NCBI GenBank assembly: GCA_902799015.1
Contig: CADBZI010000017.1
Location: forward strand, 1-61,960
DNA length: 61,960 bases
Source: an uncultured Lachnospiraceae bacterium
GTDB taxonomy: Bacteria > Bacillota > Clostridia > Lachnospirales > Lachnospiraceae
Direction: 5' to 3'
In this document: piece by piece, positions 35,779 through 44,733 of the stretch
How positions within the stretch are numbered: position 1 is the stretch's first letter
How the letters are laid out: each line of letters opens with the position of its first letter
Made by a program: the position numbers and the translations under genes
Notes under the pieces: generated by a model
Database searches by the model: none
Seen by the model: only the letters and a program-made list of their open reading frames with translations
Told to the model about the DNA's origin: nothing

Positions 35779-37227
35779 ATGGTACGCGACAGGCAATTCT
35801 ACCGTGACTTTTTCGTCATGTGGATCGTGCTGGTGCTGCAGAATGTGATCACGCTGAGTGTCAACCTGGCTGACAACATGATGCTGGGTGCCTACAGCGA
35901 GACGGCTCTTGCAGGCGTGGCGGCTGTCAACCAGATTCAGTTTGTCTACCAGCAGCTGCTGATCTCCTTCGGGGAAGCCGCGGTCATCCTGGGGACCCAG
36001 TACTATGGGAAGCGGCAGATGGGGCCGGTCCGGGAACTGGCGCGCGGGGCCATGTACTGCGGTGTCGCGTTGTCTGCTGTGCTGTTTCTGGCGGCGAGTG
36101 TGATTCCGCGGCAGCTGATGCTGATCTTTACCACGGACGAGGAGATCATCCTTCAGGGAATGGCCTACCTCAGGGTGATCCGGTTTACCTATCTGGTTTT
36201 TGCCGTCGCGCAGATTCTGCTGTACACGCTGCGTATTGTCGGGACTGTGAGAATTTCCTTGTATCTTTCCGTTACGGCGCTGCTATTAAACTGCTTCTGG
36301 AACTATGCGCTGATTTATGGAAGATTCGGCTTTCCCTCCTATGGTGTGGCGGGCGCGGCTGCGGCGACTTTGATCTCGCGTCTGGTGGAGCTGGGAATTC
36401 TTATAGGATATCTTGCGCTGCGGGAGGATAAGCTTCGCCTGACCTGGAGGTTGTATCTGCTCCCGTTAAGAGATGCGCGGCAGCGGACTGCAGCGCCGGA
36501 GGATCGGGCTCCTGCGTCATCCGCAGCGTTGGAGCAGACGAAGGATGCTCCAACGGCGCGCAGGGCGCATGTGAGTCTGCTTATGGCGGATTATATCAGG
36601 ATGATGCTGCCGCTGATGGTTGTAAATGCGCTGTGGGGATTGAATAACGCGGCGCAGAATGCCATTCTTGGGCATATGACGGCCAGGGCGATTGCCGCGA
36701 ATTCCGTGGCCTCCACGCTGTTTCTGCTTGTGAAGTCCACGGCGCAGGGCTCTGCCGCTACGGCATCCTTCTTTACCGGAAAGACGATCGGAGAGGGGGA
36801 CTACGACAGATTGAAGCTCTATGCCCGGACCTGGCAGGTGCTCTTTGTCATCATCGGCATTCTTTCCGGGATCCTGCTGTTCTTTCTTCGCGTCCCGATT
36901 CTCTCTCTGTACCGGCTTGCGCCGGAAACCAGTCAGATGGCAGATACGTTTCTGATCATTCTCTCGGTGATCATCGTGACCATGTCGTACCAGATGCCGG
37001 TGAACGCCGGGATCATCAAGGGGGGCGGGGACATCCGGTACGCGGTTACACTGGATCTGGTGAGTATCTGGTGCATTGTGATTCCCGTTTCCTGGGTGGC
37101 TGCATTTGTGCTTCATGCCTCCCCCGTCGTGGTTGTCTGGTGCCTGAACGCAGACCAGATCTTCAAGGCCGTTCCCGCCTTTATCAAATGCAATTTTGGC
37201 CATTGGGCCAAAAAGCTGACCAGATGA
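35779..37227 (+). CDS. MATE family efflux transporter
   Basis: This 482-residue protein starts at ATG 35779, with GGAAAGGA 8 bases upstream. About twelve hydrophobic segments form the two six-helix halves of a MATE/MatE carrier. Signature parts include LVLQNVITLSVNLADNMMLG, a GVAAVNQIQF segment and a polar linker of about 45 residues rich in Ala/Arg/Glu between the halves. Such proteins export drugs or metabolites using Na+ or H+. It sits between importer 2 and the nucleoside importer with no clear functional tie to either. Confidence 0.9.
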   Translation: MVRDRQFYRDFFVMWIVLVLQNVITLSVNLADNMMLGAYSETALAGVAAVNQIQFVYQQLLISFGEAAVILGTQYYGKRQMGPVRELARGAMYCGVALSAVLFLAASVIPRQLMLIFTTDEEIILQGMAYLRVIRFTYLVFAVAQILLYTLRIVGTVRISLYLSVTALLLNCFWNYALIYGRFGFPSYGVAGAAAATLISRLVELGILIGYLALREDKLRLTWRLYLLPLRDARQRTAAPEDRAPASSAALEQTKDAPTARRAHVSLLMADYIRMMLPLMVVNALWGLNNAAQNAILGHMTARAIAANSVASTLFLLVKSTAQGSAATASFFTGKTIGEGDYDRLKLYARTWQVLFVIIGILSGILLFFLRVPILSLYRLAPETSQMADTFLIILSVIIVTMSYQMPVNAGIIKGGGDIRYAVTLDLVSIWCIVIPVSWVAAFVLHASPVVVVWCLNADQIFKAVPAFIKCNFGHWAKKLTR

Positions 37228-37329
37228 CAGGACGACTCTGCGCTGCCAGGAGGCGGTGCGAACCGGAGGCGGGAGCTGAATAGTAACAAAGATTTTGCCT
37301 TAAAAAATGGAAATAGTGGCTTATAAACC

Positions 37330-37515
37330 TTGTTGGAACGTCAATGATTTTGTATAATATTTACGAATTCAGTAGTTCTCGCCTGAGGCCGGTCCGTGAG
37401 GAATCCTGCCTGGTGACGGGACTGAATCATATCCTGTAGGAACCGCAGTGAGATACCTTGAGCCGGTCGGAGGGATGTGCCGGGGCAGGGGGTAAAAGAG
37501 AGGAGAGCAGCAAGT
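37330..37515 (+). promoter_or_regulatory. promoter and 150-base leader of the BMP-type importer
   Basis: TTGTTG (37330-37335) and TATAAT (37353-37358) are 17 bases apart. The transcript would start near 37365 and carry about 150 GC-rich bases before the first gene. Pairings such as ATTCAGT near the 5' end with ACTGAAT at about 37423-37429 suggest a folded leader. It does not match the purine, TPP, cobalamin or glycine riboswitch patterns that I know. The rest of the 288-base gap (37228-37329) holds nothing recognisable. Confidence 0.5.
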
Positions 37516-38613
37516 ATGAAGTTAACGAAATTTGCAGGATTTCTGGCAGCGGCAGCTTCCGTGGCGATGATCGGAACCGGCGCGGCAATGGCGGATGAGG
37601 GCGGAAACCCGATCTCTGTCTGCATCATTACTTCATCGGGAATTGATGACGGAAGCTTCAACCAGGACTGCTACAACGGAATTCTGGAATTCATCGATGC
37701 ACACGATGACTGTACCGTAACGGACATCAAGGAGTCGGATTACAATGAGCTGATCCCGACTGTTGAGAAGTCTGTGGGTGATTATGACGTTTTTGTCCTT
37801 CCGGGCTTCAACTTTGCGGGAATCGGCGATATTGCCCAGAATAACCCGGACAAGAAGTTCCTTGTGGTTGACTCTACCATCACGGACAGCGAAGGAAACG
37901 CTGTAACGCTGGACAATGTGTATACCATGACCTTCAAGGAGCAGGAGGGCGGCTTCCTGGCAGGTGTTGCCGCGGCTCTTTCCACCCAGACAGACAAGGT
38001 TGCCGTTGTAAACGGTATGCCGTTCCCGTCCAACGTCAACTATGAGCTTGGCTTCATGAGCGGCGTGAACTACGCGAACGAGAATTACGGCACCAGCGCA
38101 GAGTGCGTTGAGCTTCCGTCCTATGCGGGAACCGACCTGTTCGGAAATGAAGTCGGCGGTAACTATACCGGGGACTTCACCGATGAGGCACAGGGCAAGG
38201 TCGTAGGCGAAGCGCTGATCGACGAAGGCTGCGACGTCCTCTTTGTTGCGGCAGGCGCATCCGGAAATGGTGTATTCACGGCCGCGAAGGAAGCGGATGG
38301 CGTATATGTCATCGGCTGTGACGTGGATCAGTTTGACGACGGCGTGAACGGAAGCGGAAACATTATCCTGACCTCTTCCCTGAAGGTCATGCATTCCAAT
38401 GTTGCCCTTCAGCTGGAGAATATCTATAACGGCACCTTCGAAGGACAGGATGCGCTTCTTGGCGCTGACACCGACTCTACCGGCATTGTAACCGAGGAAG
38501 GCCGTCAGCAGCTTGACGATGGCGCGATTGAGAAGCTGAATGAGTGCTATGAGAAGATCAAGTCCGGTGACATTGTTCCGGCATCCCAGGAGGATTTCCA
38601 GGGACTGAAGTAA
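37516..38613 (+). CDS. BMP family nucleoside-binding protein
   Basis: This 365-residue solute-binding protein of the BMP/PnrA/Med family has a signal peptide ending GAAMADEGG. It starts at ATG 37516, with GAGGAG about 10 bases upstream. Typical features are ITSSGIDDGSFNQDCYNGI, VLPGFNFAGIGDIAQNNPDKKF, FKEQEGGFLAGVAAAL, AAGASGNGVFTAAKEADGVY and IGCDVDQ. Members bind purine nucleosides. It lacks a lipobox cysteine. It heads an operon with one ATPase and two permeases, the standard BMP importer set. Confidence 0.93.
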   Translation: MKLTKFAGFLAAAASVAMIGTGAAMADEGGNPISVCIITSSGIDDGSFNQDCYNGILEFIDAHDDCTVTDIKESDYNELIPTVEKSVGDYDVFVLPGFNFAGIGDIAQNNPDKKFLVVDSTITDSEGNAVTLDNVYTMTFKEQEGGFLAGVAAALSTQTDKVAVVNGMPFPSNVNYELGFMSGVNYANENYGTSAECVELPSYAGTDLFGNEVGGNYTGDFTDEAQGKVVGEALIDEGCDVLFVAAGASGNGVFTAAKEADGVYVIGCDVDQFDDGVNGSGNIILTSSLKVMHSNVALQLENIYNGTFEGQDALLGADTDSTGIVTEEGRQQLDDGAIEKLNECYEKIKSGDIVPASQEDFQGLK

Positions 38614-38631
38614 GATCGTAAGGATACAAGC

Positions 38632-38663
38632 AGCCTCTCTGGCTTCTGCCAGGGAGGCTTTTT
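38632..38663 (+). terminator. partial terminator after the BMP binding-protein gene
   Basis: AGCCTCTCTGGC (38632-38643) and GCCAGGGAGGCT (38648-38659) pair with one G-U and are followed by TTTT. The ATPase gene starts 17 bases later, so read-through must occur; it likely lowers ATPase and permease levels relative to the binding protein. Confidence 0.7.
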
Positions 38664-38679
38664 GAAACAGGGAGCTGCC

Positions 38680-40212
38680 ATGGAAGAGTATATTGTCGAG
38701 ATGCGCCACATCACCAAGAGATTTCCGGGTATTATCGCGAATGATGATGTTTCCTTCGGAGTCCGGAAGGGTGAGGTGTTCGCGCTGCTTGGGGAGAACG
38801 GCGCCGGAAAGTCCACGCTGATGAGTATGCTGTTTGGCATGTACCGGCCGGACCTGGGGGAGATCTATGTAAAGGGAGAGAAGGTGGACTTTCATTCCGC
38901 CAATGATGCGACCGCTCGGAACATCGGGATGGTCCATCAGCATTTTAAATTGGTAGATAACTATACGATTGCAGAGAATATTGTGCTGGGTGTGGAGCCG
39001 ATGAAAAAGAAGCTCGGTTTCCTCCCGGCTGTGAATATGAAGCAGGCGAACCGCGAGATCGCACAGCTGTCGAAGGAGTACGGCCTGGAGGTGAATCCGA
39101 CGGATCTGATCCAGGATGTGCAGGTTTCCGTGCGCCAGAGGGTTGAGATCCTGAAGATGCTCTACCGAAAGGCAGAGATCATGATCTTCGATGAGCCGAC
39201 GGCTGTCCTGACTCCTTCGGAGATTGATTTCCTGCTGAAGATCATCGATAACCTGCGTGCGTCCGGCAAGACGATCATCCTGATCACGCATAAGATTGAA
39301 GAGATCAAACAGATTGCGGACCGCTGCGCGATCCTCTGCCGCGGCCGGCTGATCGACATCATGGATGTGAAGACTGCTTCCGTACAGGAGATGGCAAACA
39401 TGATGGTCGGACGGGAAGTGGATTTCCATCGCCATAAGAGTGAGGCACACTTCGGGAAAGAGGTACTGTCGGTCCGGAATCTTACCGTACACAATGAGAA
39501 CCATTTCCCGGTCGTGAAGAATGTATCCTTCACCATCCATGCCGGAGAGATCTTCGCGATTGCCGGCGTTTCCGGAAACGGACAGACGGAGGTGGCCGAT
39601 GCCGTCACCGGCCTTGCCGCTGCCGCTGAGGGACAGATCATGCTCAACGGGAAACAGATCACGCAGGATTCGATCCGCAGCCGGGCGGAGGCAGGAATCT
39701 CCTATATTCCGGAGGACCGGCAGAGCACGGGAACCGTGATGGATTTTTCACTGTCCGACAATCTTGCCCTGCGGCGGTACACCAAAGAGCCTTATTCCAA
39801 AAATGGCATCCTGCATTTCGGAGAGTTCCGGAAGAATGCGGAGGAGCTGATTGAAAGGTATGACATCCGATCCGGACAGGGACCGAAGACCATCGTCCGT
39901 TCCATGAGCGGAGGCAATCAGCAGAAGGCAATCATCGGGCGGGAGATCGAAGAGCATTCGGATCTGATTATCTTCGTGCAGCCGACCCGGGGCCTGGACA
40001 TCGGAGCAATCGAGAACGTCCATAAACAGATTCTTGCCGAGCGTGAGCGGGGAGCGGCTATTTTGCTGATCTCCCTGGAGCTGAGCGAGGTCATGGAGCT
40101 TGCGGATACCATCGGGGTCATTTTCAGCGGAGAACTTCTGAAGGTCGCTCCGGCCGGCTCGATGACGCGGAATGAAGTCGGACGCTATATGATGGGGGTA
40201 AAGGAAGCATGA
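38680..40212 (+). CDS. BMP-type nucleoside ABC transporter, ATP-binding protein
   Basis: This 510-residue protein starts at ATG 38680 with a nearby AGGGAG. Two ABC domains are present: GENGAGKSTLMSMLFG, MVHQHFKLVDNYTIAENIVLG and FDEPTAVLTPSEID in the first, and GVSGNGQTEVADAVTG, MSGGNQQKAIIGREIE and VQPTRGLDIGAIE in the second. The second domain has VQPTRG where most paralogues have DEPTRG, so its Walker B acids are lost. That change is common in the NupO/YufO group. It shares a 4-base overlap with the next permease gene. Confidence 0.93.
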   Translation: MEEYIVEMRHITKRFPGIIANDDVSFGVRKGEVFALLGENGAGKSTLMSMLFGMYRPDLGEIYVKGEKVDFHSANDATARNIGMVHQHFKLVDNYTIAENIVLGVEPMKKKLGFLPAVNMKQANREIAQLSKEYGLEVNPTDLIQDVQVSVRQRVEILKMLYRKAEIMIFDEPTAVLTPSEIDFLLKIIDNLRASGKTIILITHKIEEIKQIADRCAILCRGRLIDIMDVKTASVQEMANMMVGREVDFHRHKSEAHFGKEVLSVRNLTVHNENHFPVVKNVSFTIHAGEIFAIAGVSGNGQTEVADAVTGLAAAAEGQIMLNGKQITQDSIRSRAEAGISYIPEDRQSTGTVMDFSLSDNLALRRYTKEPYSKNGILHFGEFRKNAEELIERYDIRSGQGPKTIVRSMSGGNQQKAIIGREIEEHSDLIIFVQPTRGLDIGAIENVHKQILAERERGAAILLISLELSEVMELADTIGVIFSGELLKVAPAGSMTRNEVGRYMMGVKEA

Positions 40213-41396
40213 ATGAGAAGAAGAAAGGAGGGCTCGCCGGGCTTCTTACGAGTGACAGATGGGCAAATGTAACCGTATCCGTGCTGGCAGTGGTGCTGAT
40301 GCTCCTGACATCAAGCGTGATTCTGCTCCTGATGGGGAAGAATCCGCTCGTTGCATTTCGAAGCTTCCTGCAGGGCTGCGGCTTCTGGCCGAAGGCAAAT
40401 TACGGCGGCGGAGTCGGAATGCTGTCAGACTTTTTTGATTACCTGAATATTCTGGCACCGATGCTGCTGGCAGCGCTCGCTTTTATCGTAGCCTTTAAGA
40501 CAGGGCTGTTTAACATCGGAATCTCCGGACAGATGCTGCTTTCCGGATTCCTCGCGACCGCTTTGGTCGGTTATCTGAAAGATCTGTCCCCATGGCTCGC
40601 GAAGCCGCTTGTGCTTGTGATCGGTGTGGCTGCGGGCGGCCTGCTGGGAGCGCTGATCGGGTGGCTGAAGTACCGCTTCAACATTCATGAGGTCGTCTCT
40701 ACGATCATGGTGAATTACATCATCAGTTATACGACAGGCTTCTTCATCAATACCCGCTATGTGGATATGCTGACCCGTTCCAGCCGCATCTGTACGCCGG
40801 CTTCACGTCTGACCTTTACAAAGGTCGAGATCGGCGGCGTGAGATGCAATGTTCCGCTCGGTATCCTGATCGCTCTGGCAGCAGCGTTTCTCGTAAAGTT
40901 TATCTTTGACAAAACGGTCTTCGGGTTTGAACTGAAGGCGGTCGGCACCAGCCGGAAATGCGCCAGGTACATTGGAATCAATGTGCGCAGAAGTATCGTC
41001 CTGTCGATGGCGCTGTCCGGCGTTTTCGCAGGGCTTGCGGGCGTGACCTATTATCTGGGGTACACGAACACCATGGTTCCGAAGACGCTGCCCGGAATGG
41101 GATATGATTCCATCGCGGTGGCGCTGTTGGGCAATTCCTCCCCGCTCGGTGCCATTTTCGCATCCATGATCGTAACCATTTTCCAGAGCGGCGCGAACTA
41201 TATGAGCTCCTCCGTCGGTGTGGCGAAGGAGATCGCCTCCCTGATCACGGGAATCCTTCTTCTGTTTGCGGCATGCGGCGAGTTCATGAAGATCCTCGGA
41301 CAAAGGAAGATCGAGAAGGAGGAGGACAAGAAGATTGCTGCCCTGCAGGCAGCGCGCTCCAGGGAGCATTCCGGGAAAGGAGGCGGCCTCTCATGA
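40209..41396 (+). CDS. BMP-type nucleoside ABC transporter permease (first)
   Basis: This 395-residue permease of the NupP/BmpB type overlaps the ATPase gene by ATGA. It has nine or ten hydrophobic segments, with FKTGLFNIGISGQMLLSGF, KYRFNIHEVVSTIMVNYI, GTSRKCARYIGINVRRSIV and GYDSIAVALLGNSSPLGAIFAS. The C-terminal tail is charged (QRKIEKEEDKKIAAL) and probably cytoplasmic. It forms one half of the translocation channel. Confidence 0.92.
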   Translation: MNEKKKGGLAGLLTSDRWANVTVSVLAVVLMLLTSSVILLLMGKNPLVAFRSFLQGCGFWPKANYGGGVGMLSDFFDYLNILAPMLLAALAFIVAFKTGLFNIGISGQMLLSGFLATALVGYLKDLSPWLAKPLVLVIGVAAGGLLGALIGWLKYRFNIHEVVSTIMVNYIISYTTGFFINTRYVDMLTRSSRICTPASRLTFTKVEIGGVRCNVPLGILIALAAAFLVKFIFDKTVFGFELKAVGTSRKCARYIGINVRRSIVLSMALSGVFAGLAGVTYYLGYTNTMVPKTLPGMGYDSIAVALLGNSSPLGAIFASMIVTIFQSGANYMSSSVGVAKEIASLITGILLLFAACGEFMKILGQRKIEKEEDKKIAALQAARSREHSGKGGGLS

Positions 41397-42352
41397 CAAA
41401 GGTATTCACGGACGGTCTTTCATTTGCTCTGCCTCTTCTGATTATGGCAGTCGGCGCGATCTATTCCGAAAAGAGTGGTGTGACCAACCTGGCGATTGAA
41501 GGTTTTCAGGGCTTCGGCGCATTCTTCGGCGCACTCGCGGCAATCCTTCTGATGCCGCATCTTCCGAAGAGTTCGCAGGTGCCGATCTATGCCGCGATGC
41601 TCTTCGCTGCAGTCGGCGGAGCCATCTATGCCTGCCTGCATGCACTGCTGTGCATTAATTTCAAGGCGAATCAGGTCATCAGCGGCGTTGTCGTCAACAT
41701 TCTGGCAGTCGCTCTAACGACCTTTTTTACCAGCACGGCCAATACCGCGATGCTGGGAACCGCTTCCAATAAGTTTATCCTTGGGGTATCCAACCGCTAT
41801 TCGATTCCGCTTCTTTCCAGGATCCCGTGGATCGGCGGCCTGTTCCGGAAGATGTATCCTTTCGAGTGGATTATTATCGGTCTGGTGGTGGTGTTCTGGT
41901 ACCTGATGTATCGGACCAGATATGGCATGCGGCTGCGCGCATGCGGCGAGAATCCGCAGGCACTGGACGCGGCAGGCGGCGATGTGGTGAAGACACGCTG
42001 GATCGCCGTGATCATATCCGGCGCACTGTCCGGAATCGGCGGGATCTGTTTCGCCTATTCCATCATGGCGAACTTTTCCCCGAGCATCTATATGGGGTAC
42101 GGGTATCTTGCCATCGCGGCCATGATCTTCGGCAACTGGGATATTCCGGCGACGGTGGTGGTGTGCCTGATCTTCGGAATCGCAAAGGCAGGCGGACAGC
42201 AGCTGTGCATCGCGATGAAGCTGTCCGGCAACTACACTGACCTGTTCAATATGCTGCCGTATGTGCTCACCATGCTTTTGCTGATCTTCTTCTCCAAGCG
42301 GAATCACCCGCCGCAGGCCTGCGGACAGCCGTGGGATCACAGCAGGAGATAA
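41393..42352 (+). CDS. BMP-type nucleoside ABC transporter permease (second)
   Basis: This 319-residue permease of the NupQ type starts at ATG 41393 within an ATGA overlap; AAAGGAGG lies 9 bases before. It has about nine membrane segments with SEKSGVTNLAIEGFQGFGAFFG, CINFKANQVISGVVVNILAVAL, LRACGENPQALDAAGGDV and GYLAIAAMIFGNWDIPATVV. With the first permease and the double ATPase it completes a nucleoside importer. larE follows 4 bases later, so larE may be co-transcribed. Confidence 0.92.
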   Translation: MTKVFTDGLSFALPLLIMAVGAIYSEKSGVTNLAIEGFQGFGAFFGALAAILLMPHLPKSSQVPIYAAMLFAAVGGAIYACLHALLCINFKANQVISGVVVNILAVALTTFFTSTANTAMLGTASNKFILGVSNRYSIPLLSRIPWIGGLFRKMYPFEWIIIGLVVVFWYLMYRTRYGMRLRACGENPQALDAAGGDVVKTRWIAVIISGALSGIGGICFAYSIMANFSPSIYMGYGYLAIAAMIFGNWDIPATVVVCLIFGIAKAGGQQLCIAMKLSGNYTDLFNMLPYVLTMLLLIFFSKRNHPPQACGQPWDHSRR

Positions 42353-42356
42353 CAGG

Positions 42357-43178
42357 ATGGATGTGAAGGAGAAATACCAGCATCTTCTGGAGCTTCTGAA
42401 AAAGCGGGAGCGTCTGGCGGTGGCCTTCTCGTCGGGGGTAGATTCCACCTTTCTTCTGTATGCCGCCAGACAGGCACTTGGCGAAAACGTCCTGGCGCTG
42501 ACAGCGCAGTCCGTTTTCTTTCCGGAAAACGAGGGGGAGGAGGCTTCCTCCTTCTGCCGGGAGAATGGCATCCGGCACAGGATCGTTCCGTTCGATGTGC
42601 TGCGTACACCGGGGGTTTTGCGCAATCCAGAAGACCGCTGCTATCTGTGCAAGAGGGCTTTGTTTGAGAGATTTCTGACCATTGCCCGCGGCCAGGGGAT
42701 CGAATCTGTCGCGGAGGGATCCAATCTGGATGACCTTGGGGATTATCGTCCGGGACTTCGGGCGATCTCGGAGCTGGGAATCCTGAGCCCGCTGAGGGAA
42801 GCGGAGCTGACGAAAGCCGAGATCCGGCTTTTGTCCAGGCAGTTCGGTCTGTCCACCTGGAATAAGCCATCCTTTGCATGCCTGGCTTCCCGCTTCGTGT
42901 ATGGGGAGTCCCTTACAGAGAACAAACTGCATATGGTGGAGGAGGCGGAGAAACTGCTGCGCTCTCTCGGATTTGTCCAGTTCCGGGTGCGGATCCACGG
43001 CACCATGGCACGGATTGAGGTGTTGCCGGAGCAGTTTAAACGGATGCTCGGGAAGGAGATCCTCCAAAATGTGACAGACCGGCTGCATGCGCTTGGCTTT
43101 ACCTACGTGTCGATGGATCTGGACGGCTACCGGACCGGGAGCATGAATCTGCTGCGGGAAGACGACGGAGGAGAATGA
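42357..43178 (+). CDS. larE: LarE, ATP-dependent sulfur-donating enzyme for the nickel-pincer cofactor
   Basis: This 273-residue PP-loop protein has FSSGVDSTFLLYAA (the SGGVDS-type loop with Ser for Gly) and RCYLCKRALF, SVAEGSNLDDLGDYRPG and KPSFACLASRF. Cys175 lies where the sacrificial cysteine of Lactiplantibacillus LarE (Cys176) is found, so this is likely the single-turnover type that gives up its own sulfur. It converts the LarB-made precursor to the dithiocarboxylate used by LarA-family racemases. A LarA-family enzyme is encoded at 23106. larB and larC are not in the window. Confidence 0.92.
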   Translation: MDVKEKYQHLLELLKKRERLAVAFSSGVDSTFLLYAARQALGENVLALTAQSVFFPENEGEEASSFCRENGIRHRIVPFDVLRTPGVLRNPEDRCYLCKRALFERFLTIARGQGIESVAEGSNLDDLGDYRPGLRAISELGILSPLREAELTKAEIRLLSRQFGLSTWNKPSFACLASRFVYGESLTENKLHMVEEAEKLLRSLGFVQFRVRIHGTMARIEVLPEQFKRMLGKEILQNVTDRLHALGFTYVSMDLDGYRTGSMNLLREDDGGE

Positions 43179-43179
43179 A

Positions 43180-44733
43180 GTGATACAAATTCTGATCTAC
43201 GCGATGGTATACCTCGGCAGTGCGCTGATGGTGTACAATATCTTCTGCTTCATCCAGTTTGTCCGGTATATCAGAGAGATGAAAGTGTGGGACGGAAAGT
43301 CCTCTTTTCTCTATGTTCCGATCTTTCTGCTGGTGTTCTTTCTGCTGGGCTATCTGTCCATCGGCCTGTTTGGCCATCCGAGTCCGATCATGGCAGGCGT
43401 TCTGTTCGGGGGCAGTATCTTTGTACAGATCATGTACTGCCTTCTGAACTACATCGTCCATAAGGTGATAGAGAGTGAGCAGCTGAAGACAGAGTTGCTG
43501 GCGGCAGAAGCAAGCAGCCGGGCGAAGTCGAGCTTCCTGGCAAGCATCAGCCATGAGATGAGAACGCCGGTCAATGTCATCCTCGGGATGGATGCCCTGG
43601 TGCTGAAGAACCCGGGGGTTCCCGCGGAAGTACGGGAACAGCTGGAGAAGATCGGGTTCAGCGCCCGTCATCTGTCTGAATTGATCGATAACCTGCTGGA
43701 TCTGCAGGAGTCGGCGCAGGGCAGCTCCTCAGCCAAAGGAGAGCCGGTTCCTCTGCAGGAAGCAATCGGGCAGATCAATGCAGTCTACTCTTTCAGCTGC
43801 GGGGAGAAAGGGCTGATCTACCAGAGCTCTCTCGACGACGAACTGATTCGTTCCTATACCGGTGATGCCGCGCAGCTCAAGCGCGCACTGATGAACATTC
43901 TTGACAATGCCGTGAAGTTTACCGATGCGCCCGGGACGGTGCAGTTCACTGTGGAAGGAGATGAGGCAGGATCGGAAAGTGCGGTTGTGAGGTTTGTCAT
44001 CTCAGACACCGGGATCGGAATGGAAGAGGACTTTTTGCCGAAGGTTTTCGAGGCATTTATCAAGGAGGACGACAGCACGACAAGCCGGTTCGGCGGAAGC
44101 GGTGTCGGTCTGACTGCCGCCTTCCATATCATCAGCGCCATGGGAGGGCGGATTGAAGCCCAAAGCAGGAAAAACGAAGGCTCCACCTTCACGGTTACCA
44201 TTCCGATGATTACATCTCCGATGCAGGAATGGGCACAGGCTCCCGAAGCGCAGGCGGATCCGACCGATGATCTGGAAGGGCGCAGGATTCTCATTGTAGA
44301 TGATATCGAGGAAAACGCGGAGATTGTCGCGGATCTGCTGGAGATCGCGGGTGCCGAAAGCGACTGTGCGCAGAACGGGCAGATTGCGCTGGACCTGTTT
44401 GCGCAATCCGGGGTAGGAGAATATGATGCGATTCTGATGGATCTTCGTATGCCGGTGATGGACGGACTGGAGGCGACCCGCCGGATTCGTGCGCTGGAAC
44501 GTGCGGACGCAAAGAGTGTTCCGATCATTGCCCTGTCCGCGAATGCGTATGACAGCGATGTCCAGAATTCTTTGAAGGCAGGCATGAATTCCCATCTTGC
44601 CAAGCCGGCGGCTTCGGATCTGCTCTATCGGGAACTGAGCAAATGGATTCGCCGCAGTATCAGGGAGGAGGCTGCAGACAGACATGATAGAGACAAAACA
44701 GATAGAACGGCCGAAGCTGATTCTGATTGCTGA
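43180..44733 (+). CDS. hybrid histidine kinase with receiver domain
   Basis: This 517-residue protein starts at GTG 43180, with GGAGGAG at 43167-43173. An N-terminal part of about 100 residues holds three membrane segments and no recognised sensor domain. HisKA follows with His125 in SISHEMRTPVN, then a HATPase with ILDNAVKFTD, ISDTGIGMEEDF and FGGSGVGLTAA. A receiver domain at about residues 365-490 has LIVDDIEENAEIV and phospho-acceptor Asp421 in LMDLRMPVMDG. It sits at the head of a phosphorelay cluster, and its 3' end overlaps the next gene by 50 bases. One base separates it from larE. Confidence 0.92.
   Translation: MIQILIYAMVYLGSALMVYNIFCFIQFVRYIREMKVWDGKSSFLYVPIFLLVFFLLGYLSIGLFGHPSPIMAGVLFGGSIFVQIMYCLLNYIVHKVIESEQLKTELLAAEASSRAKSSFLASISHEMRTPVNVILGMDALVLKNPGVPAEVREQLEKIGFSARHLSELIDNLLDLQESAQGSSSAKGEPVPLQEAIGQINAVYSFSCGEKGLIYQSSLDDELIRSYTGDAAQLKRALMNILDNAVKFTDAPGTVQFTVEGDEAGSESAVVRFVISDTGIGMEEDFLPKVFEAFIKEDDSTTSRFGGSGVGLTAAFHIISAMGGRIEAQSRKNEGSTFTVTIPMITSPMQEWAQAPEAQADPTDDLEGRRILIVDDIEENAEIVADLLEIAGAESDCAQNGQIALDLFAQSGVGEYDAILMDLRMPVMDGLEATRRIRALERADAKSVPIIALSANAYDSDVQNSLKAGMNSHLAKPAASDLLYRELSKWIRRSIREEAADRHDRDKTDRTAEADSDC

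Noticed and set aside
37365-37515. Purine riboswitch before the nucleoside importer
   Set aside because: The conserved purine-riboswitch core (TATA...CTAC...) is not seen; the leader is kept as an unassigned structured candidate.
37633-39540. 635-codon open frame on the - strand opposite the BMP binding-protein and ATPase genes
   Set aside because: It spans the antisense of two well-identified genes and their gap; the translated product is low in recognisable structure.
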